Below, piece after piece: positions 24,705 to 33,441 of a stretch of 64,000 bases of DNA (positions are counted from its first letter, which is position 1; every line of letters starts with the position of its first letter). Made by a program: the position numbers and the translations under genes. A model generated the notes under the pieces. The model did no database searches and was not told the DNA's origin. It saw only the letters and a list, made by a program, of their open reading frames with translations. The DNA comes from Bacteroidota bacterium. GTDB taxonomy: Bacteria > Bacteroidota > Bacteroidia > Flavobacteriales > Flavobacteriaceae. The stretch spans positions 1 to 64,000 of the forward strand of contig JAEWHE010000041.1 in assembly GCA_023387965.1 (NCBI GenBank), given 5' to 3'.

Positions 24705-25523
24705 CTACGTTTTCGTAATCACCAATTCCACTCTTCGGTCTAAATCAGCTCCTTGACCTAAAGGTTGGGTATTTCCGTAGCCTTTGAACGACATTCTTTT
24801 TTTGTCTATTTTTTTGGAAGCCAAATATTTATAAACGGCTTCGGCTCTGTTTTGAGACAATTTTCTTTTTTTGGTGTCTTTGTCAATGGCATCTTTGTGA
24901 AATTTCGGGGTACAACACACATGACCTTGAACTTCAAAATGTAAATTCCGGTATTTTTGCAATTGTCTGGCGATGTAATCGAGTTCTTTTCTGCTTTTCA
25001 GGGTCAATTTGCTACTTCCTTTTTCGAATAAAATTTTTTCGAGGTAAACTCTGTCGCCAACCACGTGATTGCTCACAATTTTATTCCGAATTCCGGGAAC
25101 ATTTAAAGTTTCTACGGGAATTTCTTTAAAATTTAAAACCACGTCAACACGGCGGTTTTTCGAGCGAACTTCCGAGACATTGTCGATGTCATCTTCTATT
25201 AAAACACGACCACGACCTTCAATCGTTACGATAATTTTGCTTTTGATTCCGGCTTCAATCAGTTGTTCTTTGATGGTATTGGCACGATTGTTAGACAGTT
25301 TAAAATTGTATTCGTCTTTGCCACGATCATCACAATAGCCAAAAACACTAATCGACTCTATTCGCGAAGAATCCACACTTTGCACAAATGTCAAAGTTTC
25401 TTGAGATTGTTCTTGAGTGACGTCAAATTTTGCCGTTTCGAAATACACAGAATGTACGACTTCTTCCTGCGAAAAAGCGGTGGCGAAAAATAAAAAGGGG
25501 ATAATCCTAAAAAGGAATTTCAT
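24705..25523 (-). CDS. Exported protein with two OmpA-like domains
   Basis: A 272-residue protein with a signal peptide (about 1-18, FFATAFSQ). It has two tandem OmpA-C-like peptidoglycan-binding domains. The first, about 20-133, includes VFGYCDDRGKDEYNFKLSNN and EVRSKNRRVDVVL. The second, about 155-272, includes FEVQGHVCCTPK, KLSQNRAEAVYKYL and DLDRRVELVI. There is no beta-barrel. Two such domains could bridge or hold the wall firmly. Its ATG overlaps the stop of the S41 protease by one base, so they are coupled. Confidence 0.82.
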   Translation of the reverse strand: MKFLFRIIPFLFFATAFSQEEVVHSVYFETAKFDVTQEQSQETLTFVQSVDSSRIESISVFGYCDDRGKDEYNFKLSNNRANTIKEQLIEAGIKSKIIVTIEGRGRVLIEDDIDNVSEVRSKNRRVDVVLNFKEIPVETLNVPGIRNKIVSNHVVGDRVYLEKILFEKGSSKLTLKSRKELDYIARQLQKYRNLHFEVQGHVCCTPKFHKDAIDKDTKKRKLSQNRAEAVYKYLASKKIDKKRMSFKGYGNTQPLGQGADLDRRVELVITKT

Positions 25524-27151
25524 TATTTCATCAAAATTTTATTGTATTCGGAAGCGTTGTTCAGCAAGGCCGCGGCTTTTTTAATTTCAGAATTATTTTT
25601 AGTGTAATATTGGTACAAACCTTCCTTATATTGGTAACGGCGAATAATTTCGTCTAAAATTAAATCTTTAACTTCCTGCTGATTTTTATTGAGTTGGGTT
25701 TCATCACTTTTTTGTAAAGCCGTCAGTAATTGCTGGAATTCTGCCTTAATTTCCTCATCAATTTTTTCTTTTTTGGCAGCATCCAAAGTTTTTTGCAAAG
25801 CCAATTCGGTTTCGGTGTCAAACGCATATTTTCCGTCTTTCAAGAACTTTTTAAATTCGGCAAAATCGGCATCGGAAATCGTTGGAATTTTTTCGCCAAG
25901 ATTTGAATTTTTGTAATAATAAAAAGTTGCGTAATCAAAAATTCCGTCGTTTTTAATCAACGCTTCGGAAATCGTGCTGAGTTTGGTTTCGGCCAATTCT
26001 ACATCTGGTTGTATTCCGCCACCATCGTAAACCGTTCTTCCTTTTTTGGTTTTGAAAGCATTATAATTCTCAGATTTTGTGCGAATTGCTTTTCCATCTT
26101 GATCTTTATGAGCGTAATCTAACGCCTGAATACATCTGCCGGAAGGCGTGTAATAACGAGAAATTGTCACTTTTACCTGAGTTCCGTAAGTTAAATCAAT
26201 TGGTCTTTGTACCAAACCCTTCCCGAAACTTCTGGCTCCAACGACAACCGCACGATCTAAATCTTGTAAAGCTCCAGCCACAATTTCCGAAGCAGAAGCA
26301 CTTCGTCCATCAACTAAAATAGCCAAAGGAATTTCAGTATCAACCGGAGGTTTTGAAGTTCTGTAAGCATTATTGTGTTTTTCAATGTGCGATTTCGTGG
26401 TTACAATCGTTTCGCCACTTGGCACAAAAAGGTTACAAATATTGACCGCTTCGTGCAATAAACCGCCAGGATTTCCGCGTAAATCAAGAATAATTTTTTT
26501 GGCACCTTCGGATTTTAATTGTTCCAAAGCAGCTTTGGTTTCTGCCGAAGCTTTGGCGTTAAATTGCGAAAGCACGATGTAACCTGTTTCGGCATCAATT
26601 TTGCTAAAAAACGGAACCGCTTTTACATCTACTTCGTCCAAAACCAAAACGGTTGTCATGGGTTTTCCTTGACGCAAATATTTAATGTTGATTTTAGTAT
26701 TTCTCGCGCCACGCATCAATTGCGAAGCATCATCTTTAAAGTCGCTGAGGTTTACGTCGCCAATTTGGATAATTTCGTCTCCAGCACGAAGTCCGGCTTT
26801 GTCTGCGGGAAAATTTTTATACGGTTCTTTGATGATTAGTTTTCCTTCTTTTCTGGAAACCATTGCGCCAATTCCGGTGTATTCTCCGGTATTGTTGATC
26901 TTAAATTTCACCACATCGGCTTCATTGAAATAAACCGTGTAAGGATCAAGTTCCATCAACATATTTTTGATGGCTTTGTCCATAAGTTCGCCCGGATTGG
27001 TTTCGTCCACATAATTCATGTTCACAGTTTTGAACATGGTGGTAAAAATTTCTATTTGCTTGGCAATTTCAAAAAAATCATTGCGGAAACTCGCGCCAAC
27101 GTAAAAAAGTCCGCCGGCGATTACAGGAATTATATATCTTTTTTTAAACAT
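25523..27151 (-). CDS. S41 C-terminal processing peptidase
   Basis: A 542-residue protease of the CtpA/Prc type. An N-terminal membrane anchor or signal (about 5-20) is followed by a PDZ domain (about 80-165, YTGIGAMVSRKEGKLIIKEP). The S41 catalytic domain has the nucleophile region DGRSASASEIVAGALQD near residue 285 and the Lys of the Ser/Lys dyad in ARSFGKGLVQ. The C-terminal 150 residues are helical. Such proteases trim periplasmic proteins at their C-termini. It lies 62 nt downstream of rnpA. Confidence 0.9.
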   Translation of the reverse strand: MFKKRYIIPVIAGGLFYVGASFRNDFFEIAKQIEIFTTMFKTVNMNYVDETNPGELMDKAIKNMLMELDPYTVYFNEADVVKFKINNTGEYTGIGAMVSRKEGKLIIKEPYKNFPADKAGLRAGDEIIQIGDVNLSDFKDDASQLMRGARNTKINIKYLRQGKPMTTVLVLDEVDVKAVPFFSKIDAETGYIVLSQFNAKASAETKAALEQLKSEGAKKIILDLRGNPGGLLHEAVNICNLFVPSGETIVTTKSHIEKHNNAYRTSKPPVDTEIPLAILVDGRSASASEIVAGALQDLDRAVVVGARSFGKGLVQRPIDLTYGTQVKVTISRYYTPSGRCIQALDYAHKDQDGKAIRTKSENYNAFKTKKGRTVYDGGGIQPDVELAETKLSTISEALIKNDGIFDYATFYYYKNSNLGEKIPTISDADFAEFKKFLKDGKYAFDTETELALQKTLDAAKKEKIDEEIKAEFQQLLTALQKSDETQLNKNQQEVKDLILDEIIRRYQYKEGLYQYYTKNNSEIKKAAALLNNASEYNKILMK

Positions 27152-27213
27152 GGAATTATTTTTTATGACCGAAATGTAAAATGCTAAAATAATAAATCTA
27201 TAGCAAGAACGTA

Positions 27214-27594
27214 TTAAACCGACTGATTATGATTTTGTTGCTGTAAAAATTTTTCAAAAAGCTGAATGGTTTTTTGATTAATTTCTTCAAAAGTCAAGCG
27301 GTCTTTAGTTTGGTAAAGCAACATCATTGCAAAAGAACCTTCGGTATTTTCCAGCAAATGCTTGTTTAAACGATAGGTTTCGCGCAACACACGCTTGAAA
27401 TAATTTCGGTCAACGGCTTTTTTAAAATATTTCTTTGAAACCGAAACGCCCGTTTTTAATTTCGTTTCATCTTCAAAATTGGTAGGCAAAAAAACCAGCC
27501 GCAACGGATATTTTGAAACTGATTTTCCCTCGCGAAACAATTGGTCAATCAGCGTTTTTCCCTTTAATTTTTCTTGTTTGGGGTACGTTGGCAT
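27214..27594 (-). CDS. rnpA: Ribonuclease P protein component
   Basis: A 126-residue basic protein with the RnpA signature VDRNYFKRVLRETYR (about residues 68-82) preceded by GVSVSKKYFKKA. With the catalytic RNA it matures the 5' ends of tRNAs. rpmH, its usual partner gene in many phyla, is not next to it; here it sits between an exported protein (3 nt upstream) and the S41 protease. Confidence 0.92.
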   Translation of the reverse strand: MPTYPKQEKLKGKTLIDQLFREGKSVSKYPLRLVFLPTNFEDETKLKTGVSVSKKYFKKAVDRNYFKRVLRETYRLNKHLLENTEGSFAMMLLYQTKDRLTFEEINQKTIQLFEKFLQQQNHNQSV

Positions 27595-27597
27595 CGA

Positions 27598-28005
27598 TTA
27601 TTGCGGATAAATATTGTACACAATTTTTAAATCAGGGTAATTGATGTAAAACTGAATTCGGTTGCCTTGCGTTTTTCGCGTAATCACTTCAATCACACAT
27701 TTATCGCCGGAATTATCGGTACAATTAAAAGTCAAAATTTTATTCACATCATCTTCTTCGGCTTGACCGTAAACATCAATATAATACAACTGCGTTTGTT
27801 GGGAATTGACCACAATTCGGTTTTTTTCGCCGTCCAAAGTAATGATTAAATTAGTGTCTTTAAAGTCAGACCAATTGCTCCATTTTCCTTTTGCCGATTT
27901 TTCCATCACGCTGTAACTCGACGTTTTAAAGCGGTATTTTTGTGCAAAAGCCTGATTGGCAAACGAAATAAAAGCGAACAAGAATAAAAATTTCAATAGT
28001 TTCAT
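27598..28005 (-). CDS. Exported hypothetical protein upstream of rnpA
   Basis: With the start at 28005 (MKLLKFLFLFAFISFANQAFAQ divided at residue 20) this is a 135-residue secreted protein with a clean signal peptide. The frame can extend to 28053, but the extra 16 residues would spoil the signal. The mature part is beta-rich (YRFKTSSYSVMEKSAKGKWS, VIEVITRKTQGNRIQFYI). I do not recognise it. It overlaps nothing and is 3 nt from rnpA, so it is probably in the same operon. Confidence 0.62.
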   Translation of the reverse strand: MKLLKFLFLFAFISFANQAFAQKYRFKTSSYSVMEKSAKGKWSNWSDFKDTNLIITLDGEKNRIVVNSQQTQLYYIDVYGQAEEDDVNKILTFNCTDNSGDKCVIEVITRKTQGNRIQFYINYPDLKIVYNIYPQ

Positions 28006-28331
28006 TTTCGAAAAAAATAAGACGGTAAAGTTAATATATTTCGCCTGAATCATTTTCTAAAACTGTGCCACAACTTAAAATTCACTTGGTTTCTACAAAA
28101 AATACTGTGGTCAATTCCTCAATTTCCACACAAAACCACAATTCATTTGATTTCAAAAAATCACTAAAAAACATCTCTTAATCTAAAAAGGTTATTGATA
28201 ACTTAATATAAATCAGTATTTTAAGAATTTCGCTTACGCAAAAGTGACTCGTGCTAAACCAATCACTTTGTTGCTTGGCATTACTATTGAACTTACGCTC
28301 TACAGAAACAGAAACCTAAAAATATATTATT
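28006..28331. other. Intergenic gap between divergent genes
   Basis: No gene is seen in these 326 bp. The sequence is AT-rich and should hold promoters for the rnpA-side operon and for the small exported protein, but I see no clean TAnnTTTG element, repeat or RNA. Confidence 0.5.
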
Positions 28332-28586
28332 ATGAAAAAGTTTATTTTAAGCGTTGTCATGCTAACCGGATTGGCAACTTTTGCACAAGAAACACCAAAA
28401 CATGAAAAATCTCAAGTAGCACAACCAACAGCGACTGCTGAAAAACCAGCAGAAAAAAAATCAGCAGAAATTACGCAAGCGCAACCTGCGGCAACTGAAA
28501 ATAAAGCAGCTACAACCGCTAAACCTGCCGAAGCACAACCAGCGACACAAGCACAACCAGCAGATCAGCCGAAAAAACAAAAATAA
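28332..28586 (+). CDS. Small exported Ala/Pro/Lys-rich protein
   Basis: An 84-residue protein with a signal peptide (about 1-18, LTGLATFAQ). The mature part is low complexity, made almost entirely of Ala, Pro, Lys, Gln, Thr and Glu (AQPATQAQPADQPKKQK). It should be unstructured. The composition resembles linkers or wall-associated tails in Bacteroidota. No known function. A strong terminator follows. Confidence 0.6.
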   Translation: MKKFILSVVMLTGLATFAQETPKHEKSQVAQPTATAEKPAEKKSAEITQAQPAATENKAATTAKPAEAQPATQAQPADQPKKQK

Positions 28587-28622
28587 GCCTGAAAAATAAA
28601 CCTTACCAACTCAACCATTAAA

Positions 28623-28658
28623 ATTACCTTCTCGAACTTTTCGGGAAGGTATTTTTTT
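28623..28658. terminator. Bidirectional terminator
   Basis: TACCTTC and GAAGGTA pair with an inner TCGAA/TTTCG stretch and a T-run on the plus strand. It serves the small exported protein and possibly the convergent glycerophosphodiesterase. Confidence 0.7.
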
Positions 28659-29407
28659 TATTTTTTAGTTTTCTCCAAAACCAATTCTGGTTCGTCTGTG
28701 GTAATAAAATCGACATTTTTTGCCATCAATTCGGCAATATCTTTTTCCGCATTTACGGTCCAACAATTGACTGAAAGTTTTAATTTTTTAGCACGGGAAA
28801 TATAATCGGGATTTTTTTGATAAACACTAAAATGATAATCCATTTGCTTAAAACCCGCTGTTTTCAGTTCTTCTGGCGTTTTGTTTCCGGTTAAATATCC
28901 CACCGAAGTTTTTGTGATTTTCGAAAGATACGCTCCAGTTTCAAAATCAAAAAGTATAAAATCTACGCGTTTTTTTGCCTTTAATTTTTTAACCAAGTTA
29001 ACTGCAGCTGTCGCTGTTTCTTTGGTTCTTTCAAGTCCAAGAGGCGAAGTTTTGATTTCAAAAATCAACCGAAGGTTTTTGTGTTTCAAGCCTTCTTTGA
29101 GGTATTCTTCAGCCGTGGGAATATTTTCGCCGTTGGATAATTTTTTAGTTAACAATTCGGCATATGTTGAGGTGGCAATTTTCATTCCCTGAAAATCATC
29201 GTCGTGGTTGATGACCAAAATATTGTCTTTGGTAAGATGAACATCAAATTCTGCAGCAAAACATTTTAAACGAGTGGCTTCCCGAAGTGCCGCAATGGAA
29301 TTCTGCGGATTTTGGCTGACTTTCCAAGCACCGCGATGTGCAATTGTTTTTTGCGAAAATACTACACAAGAGCAAAACAATGCCATTGTCAAAATAAAAT
29401 TTTTCAT
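28658..29407 (-). CDS. Glycerophosphodiester phosphodiesterase
   Basis: A 249-residue exported enzyme (start chosen at 29407, MKNFILTMALFCSCVVFSQ). The GDPD barrel shows IAHRGAWKVSQNPQNSIAAL, EFDVHLTKDNILVINHDD and LIFEIKT, with the usual His, Glu and Asp metal ligands. It releases glycerol 3-phosphate from glycerophosphodiesters, probably in the periplasm. The sequence FCSC could serve as a lipobox. The frame extends 7 codons further to 29428, which is less likely. Confidence 0.88.
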   Translation of the reverse strand: MKNFILTMALFCSCVVFSQKTIAHRGAWKVSQNPQNSIAALREATRLKCFAAEFDVHLTKDNILVINHDDDFQGMKIATSTYAELLTKKLSNGENIPTAEEYLKEGLKHKNLRLIFEIKTSPLGLERTKETATAAVNLVKKLKAKKRVDFILFDFETGAYLSKITKTSVGYLTGNKTPEELKTAGFKQMDYHFSVYQKNPDYISRAKKLKLSVNCWTVNAEKDIAELMAKNVDFITTDEPELVLEKTKK

Positions 29408-29425
29408 ACAAAAGATTTGAGGTTC

Positions 29426-29433
29426 CAAAACTA
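29426..29433 (-). promoter_or_regulatory. Putative -7 promoter element of the glycerophosphodiesterase gene
   Basis: TAGTTTTG on the minus strand fits TAnnTTTG, 18 nt before the ATG at 29407. Confidence 0.5.
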
Positions 29434-29451
29434 ATCAATTGCTGAGAAAAT

Positions 29452-30489
29452 TTATTTGTTTTGAATCAACTTTCGGGCAATTTCAATTAGCTCCGATTCA
29501 TTTTGATCCACAAAAGCTAATCCGGCTTGGATTAATTCGTGGATGTTTTTTGCGGAAACATCGTCCATTTCAGACGACGCACTTTTAAGATTAGGCATTA
29601 ATCTATGATAATTTCTTGCGGTAGGTTTGCCTGCTTTTTTATACATTTTTTGTAACTGATAATCCGTTGTTTCGGCATTGGCTGAAAGCAAAATATCAAT
29701 CAACGGCTGAATCCATTTTACTTTTCCAGCGTTTTCAAACTGTCGAAATGTATAGGCTTTTTTGACTTCTCCCGTTCCTACGGAAACAATCATCATGTCT
29801 TTAATATCCGGAAAATCAGGTTTTTCAGAATCGTTCAAAATAGTGGAGAACGGGATTTTTCCTGCTTCGGCAAAAGCACACAAAGCTGGACTATTGGCAT
29901 AAACGCCACCATCAATCAAAGTAAATTCTTGCCCATAAATGGATTTTATTTTGGCAGGTTCAAAATACGTTGGTGCTGCAGATGTGGCACGGCAAATATC
30001 TTTAGCATAAAAATTTTCGAGGTTAGAATGTGCGTCGTGGCTGGTGAAAAACTTGGCTTTGCGATGGAAAATATCATAACTCGTGATAAGCGATGGTTTG
30101 ACAAAATCCTTAATTTGGAGGTTGCCAAAAACTTCATTGAGTTGTCTTTCAAGGGATTTTTCAGAAATCTTTTCGTCAAAAAGTCCAAAAGGATTGGTGA
30201 TGTGTTCCCAAAAATTAACATCAAATATGGTTTCGCCTTTTTTTGAATACAAATCCAAAGCGGCTTCCACCGAAAATTTTGCGGTTTTGCTTTCATTTGG
30301 AACAAGTAGCACTGCCGCAAGAATTCCGCCCGTGCTGGTTCCGGCAATGAGGTCGAAATAATCGCCGATTTTAGCATCAGGATTATCAAGTTTTTGCAGT
30401 TGTTCTTCAATAAATTTTAAAATCACACAACTGATGATGCCACGGATGCCGCCACCATCTAAGCTTAAAATTCTAACTTTTTTTGACAT
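29452..30489 (-). CDS. Patatin-like phospholipase
   Basis: A 345-residue cytosolic patatin with no signal peptide. The oxyanion loop DGGGIRG is at 11-17, the nucleophile elbow GTSTGG at 50-55 (Ser52), and the catalytic Asp is in LIDGGVYANSP near 195. The start is placed at 30489 (MSKKVRILSLDGG); the open frame continues 65 codons upstream through the preceding gene in another frame. It is last in a three-gene unit with a small helical protein (11 nt upstream) and a lipoprotein. Substrate and trigger are unknown. Patatins also act as CBASS effectors, but no cyclase is nearby. Confidence 0.88.
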   Translation of the reverse strand: MSKKVRILSLDGGGIRGIISCVILKFIEEQLQKLDNPDAKIGDYFDLIAGTSTGGILAAVLLVPNESKTAKFSVEAALDLYSKKGETIFDVNFWEHITNPFGLFDEKISEKSLERQLNEVFGNLQIKDFVKPSLITSYDIFHRKAKFFTSHDAHSNLENFYAKDICRATSAAPTYFEPAKIKSIYGQEFTLIDGGVYANSPALCAFAEAGKIPFSTILNDSEKPDFPDIKDMMIVSVGTGEVKKAYTFRQFENAGKVKWIQPLIDILLSANAETTDYQLQKMYKKAGKPTARNYHRLMPNLKSASSEMDDVSAKNIHELIQAGLAFVDQNESELIEIARKLIQNK

Positions 30490-30500
30490 TTTTATAAAAT

Positions 30501-30821
30501 TTATGGTTGACCCAAAACCGTTTTGATGATGGTATCGATGATGCTTTTTTTGATGTTGTTGAGCCGAATTTTTGACAAACCAGCTCCTTGAAGTGCTTTT
30601 AAGGCAAGCAAATCCTGCTGGCTTTTCATGAGCCATGAAAATTCGTCGGGAGTAAGCGAACCGTCCGTTAACAACACCGTCCATCTTTGTAATTTTTCGC
30701 GAGAAGCGTTGAGAAACTGCGTGATGTCTTTTTGAATCTCGGGTTTAAATTCGCTGTATTTTTCGCCTAAAAGCTGCACAAGATTGTCTTTTAGTTCCTT
30801 TAAAAGTTGCTCGATGTCCAT
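30501..30821 (-). CDS. Small helical protein of the patatin operon
   Basis: A 106-residue protein predicted to be all helical (LLKELKDNLVQLLGEKYSEF, FLNASREKLQRWTVLL). There is no signal peptide or membrane segment, so it should be cytosolic like the patatin. I do not recognise the family. It sits 2 nt after the lipoprotein gene and 11 nt before the patatin gene, which argues for co-expression and perhaps a regulatory or binding partner role. Confidence 0.6.
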   Translation of the reverse strand: MDIEQLLKELKDNLVQLLGEKYSEFKPEIQKDITQFLNASREKLQRWTVLLTDGSLTPDEFSWLMKSQQDLLALKALQGAGLSKIRLNNIKKSIIDTIIKTVLGQP

Positions 30822-30823
30822 GT

Positions 30824-31282
30824 TTAAAAGTTTGAGATGAGGTTCATTAAGTTATCTTTTGACTGTTTGTCTTTTTTAATTTCGTACTGAATGAGCAAAT
30901 CCATGGCGTCCATCACCTGTTTTTTTGCTTCGGAAACAAAAGCAGGGGATAGTTGCCCGGCATCTTTCCATCGTTTGAAAAAGCCGCCCAAGAGATTCAT
31001 TTCTTCGTCCGAAAGAATTTTCCACATGGCAAAAGTAATTTCGTTGTCGGGTTTGTTTTTTTCGTATTCTTTGAGTTTTTCGATGTTGAGCAGCAAAGTA
31101 TTAATTTGTTGCACATTTTCCTGATATGAGGTGGTGCCTTTGTCAATAAGTTGCAAACTTTCCACCTTTAATTCCGTTGTTTTTTGGTAAGAATAGTGAT
31201 CAAAAGTAGCCGTTTTAGTGACGTTACAAGATAAAATAGCTAACGTTAAAAATAGAAAGGAAAAGTTTTTTATTGTTTCCAT
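30824..31282 (-). CDS. Hypothetical lipoprotein of the patatin operon
   Basis: With the start at 31282 (METIKNFSFLFLTLAILSC) it has 152 residues and a lipobox LAILSC at about 14-19. The mature part is helical and charged (VQQINTLLLNIEKLKEYEKN). No family recognised. It opens the three-gene unit; the open frame can extend to 31318 but that would lengthen the n-region needlessly. Confidence 0.6.
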   Translation of the reverse strand: METIKNFSFLFLTLAILSCNVTKTATFDHYSYQKTTELKVESLQLIDKGTTSYQENVQQINTLLLNIEKLKEYEKNKPDNEITFAMWKILSDEEMNLLGGFFKRWKDAGQLSPAFVSEAKKQVMDAMDLLIQYEIKKDKQSKDNLMNLISNF

Positions 31283-31416
31283 GGTGTTGAAGTTTTGAGA
31301 TTCACAGCTAATTACCACTCATTTAAAAAATATGGTTAAATTAATAAATATTTGGCAATCATCTCTGTAAATATTTCAACAGTAGATATTTCCGCAAAAT
31401 CCAAAACCCTCTCAAA

Positions 31417-31460
31417 ACAAAACTGCCCTGAATAGCATCACTATTCAGGGCAGTTTTTTT
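31417..31460. terminator. Strong terminator after the M1 peptidase gene
   Basis: A 17-bp perfect stem (AAAACTGCCCTGAATAG with its complement) surrounds CATCA, with A- and T-runs outside. It lies just past the M1 peptidase stop on the minus strand. Confidence 0.85.
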
Positions 31461-31476
31461 ATTTGATTAAAAAAAT

Positions 31477-33381
31477 TTAATTCTTCAAAATCGTACTATT
31501 TGCAGGAACCGCAGCTGGATACGTATTATTGGTTTTATCTACATCTGCCATTTTATTTTCAGGGTCGATTTCGATTTTTGCAATTTGCGACATGCTTCTT
31601 TCCACCGGAAATTTTAAAGTAGGATAAGCCCAATCCCAACCTCTGATGTAAGATCTTTTTACACCGGGAAACGGATTTTCTTTTTCGCCTCGCATCATTT
31701 GCAATGAAGCATAAAATGATTCTTTTGTACCATCAGTATAGGTAACCATTACATCAATAGGCATCGGCATTTTGCCAATTCTTTGCAAGGTAATTTCGGT
31801 TTTTCCGCCTAAATCTTTTACTTCTTTCACGGCATAATCAATGGTGTTTGTGGTTTGGGTCCAGTCGACTAAATACCAATCGAGATTCATACCCGAAACT
31901 TTTTCGGCCGTACGTTTGAAATCGTTTGGCGTAGGATGTTTGAATTTAAAATCGGCATAAAATTTTCTAATGGTTTTTGCCAAATTTTCTTCACCAATCA
32001 CATAACCCAATTGTGCTAGGAAAACCTCGCCTTTGCTGTAAGACGAAATGCTGTAAATCATGTTTTCTTCAAAACGATCTGCATGCGTGGTTTGCGGTTG
32101 TTCTCTACCGGTTTTAATCATGTGATAATAATTGTCATAAGCGCCATTTACCGGATTTTTTCCGTCTTTTGCCGGAAGCACTTTGTGCATTGCCATATCC
32201 GAAATGTACGAAGTAAAACCTTCGTCCATCCAGCCGTGTTTTAACTCATTTGTAGCCAAAACGTGCTGAAACCAAGCGTGTGCCATTTCGTGAGCGGTAA
32301 CACCAACCAAACTTCCGTAGGAACGTTCGCCGGTAATTAAAGTACACATGGCGTATTCCATTCCGCCATCGCCACCTTGAATAACAGAATATTGTTTGTA
32401 AGGATAAGATCCGATATTTTTATTGAAAAAATCCATCAACTCAGCCGTTTTAGGCTGCATTTTTTTCCAGTTTTCTTTCAATTTAGCTTTGTTTTTGTAC
32501 AAAAAGTGGAGTTCTACACCGTTTGGTCCTTTTATTTTATCGTGAACATAATCTTTGTCGGCAGCCCAAGTAAAATCGTGTACTTTTGGCGCTACAAAAT
32601 GCCAAGTCAATTTTTTTGTTTTACGTGGAATTTTTACTTCAACGCCTTCATCTTCATAACCGTAACCAATTTCGTTTTTGTTTTGAAGATATCCGGAACC
32701 TCCTAAAATATATTTTTTATCGATTGAAATTTTTACGTCAAAATTCCCCCAAACGCCATGAAATTCACGACCGATGTAAGGATCTGCATGCCAACCTTCA
32801 AAATCGTATTCGGCTAGTTTTGGGTACCATTGCGACATGGATAACGCCACGCCTTCGGCACTATTTCTTCCGGAACGGCGAATTTGCACTGGAACTTGTC
32901 CGTCGAAATCCATCGTAAAAGTTGCTTTGGAATGTGGAGCAATTGGTGCGGCAAGTTCTACTTCTAAAATTGTACCAACCGGAGTAATTTTTGCGGAAGC
33001 GCCATTTTGCATAAAATTTTTAACGTTGAGATAGCCAATTTCCTCAGGTTTTAGCAAACTGATGCGACTCACGTTTTTGTCAACGCCATTGTCTTTTACC
33101 ACTTTCACCATTCGCTTGTCTGGATCTTTAATGGTTTGCAAACGAATGTCCATTTCGCTTCCCGGTTGGAAAGCGTTGTTATACAAATGGAAAAAAACTT
33201 TTTTGAGCGTGTCGGGAGAATTGTTGCTGTAAACTAATTCCTGTTTTCCGGTGTATTTGAAGGTTTTTACATCTACGTCAACCTCCATTTTGTAATCTGC
33301 GTTCTGTTGCCAATAACCGCTTTGAGCGTTGCTATTTACAGCAAAACCAACCAAAGCCGAGAGTAAAAAAAATTGTTTCAT
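31477..33381 (-). CDS. M1 family aminopeptidase
   Basis: A 634-residue exported zinc metallopeptidase with a signal peptide (about 1-20, NSNAQ). The gluzincin motif HEMAHAWFQH lies near residue 362, and the third zinc ligand is the Glu of WMDEGFTSY 19 residues later. The exopeptidase motif GGMEYAMCTLI stands before it. It should remove N-terminal residues from periplasmic peptides. The strong terminator at 31417-31460 follows. Confidence 0.92.
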   Translation of the reverse strand: MKQFFLLSALVGFAVNSNAQSGYWQQNADYKMEVDVDVKTFKYTGKQELVYSNNSPDTLKKVFFHLYNNAFQPGSEMDIRLQTIKDPDKRMVKVVKDNGVDKNVSRISLLKPEEIGYLNVKNFMQNGASAKITPVGTILEVELAAPIAPHSKATFTMDFDGQVPVQIRRSGRNSAEGVALSMSQWYPKLAEYDFEGWHADPYIGREFHGVWGNFDVKISIDKKYILGGSGYLQNKNEIGYGYEDEGVEVKIPRKTKKLTWHFVAPKVHDFTWAADKDYVHDKIKGPNGVELHFLYKNKAKLKENWKKMQPKTAELMDFFNKNIGSYPYKQYSVIQGGDGGMEYAMCTLITGERSYGSLVGVTAHEMAHAWFQHVLATNELKHGWMDEGFTSYISDMAMHKVLPAKDGKNPVNGAYDNYYHMIKTGREQPQTTHADRFEENMIYSISSYSKGEVFLAQLGYVIGEENLAKTIRKFYADFKFKHPTPNDFKRTAEKVSGMNLDWYLVDWTQTTNTIDYAVKEVKDLGGKTEITLQRIGKMPMPIDVMVTYTDGTKESFYASLQMMRGEKENPFPGVKRSYIRGWDWAYPTLKFPVERSMSQIAKIEIDPENKMADVDKTNNTYPAAVPANSTILKN

Positions 33382-33397
33382 GGGTTTTAAAGTAAAA

Positions 33398-33427
33398 AAG
33401 GAAGAGTCGTGAAACCCTTCCTTTAAA
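33398..33427 (-). terminator. Possible weak terminator after the S8 peptidase gene
   Basis: AAAGGAAG and CTTCCTTT pair across a 13-nt loop; on the minus strand a T-run follows. It is between the S8 and M1 genes. Confidence 0.5.
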
Positions 33428-33441
33428 ATATTTGTTGAAGA

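Noticed and set aside
28006..28331. Replication origin near rnpA
   Set aside because: No cluster of TTATCCACA boxes, and dnaA, dnaN and rpmH are absent. rnpA is not a dependable origin marker in Bacteroidota.
29452..30489. CBASS system with the patatin as effector
   Set aside because: No CD-NTase, ubiquitin-like or other signalling gene is within the operon or next to it.
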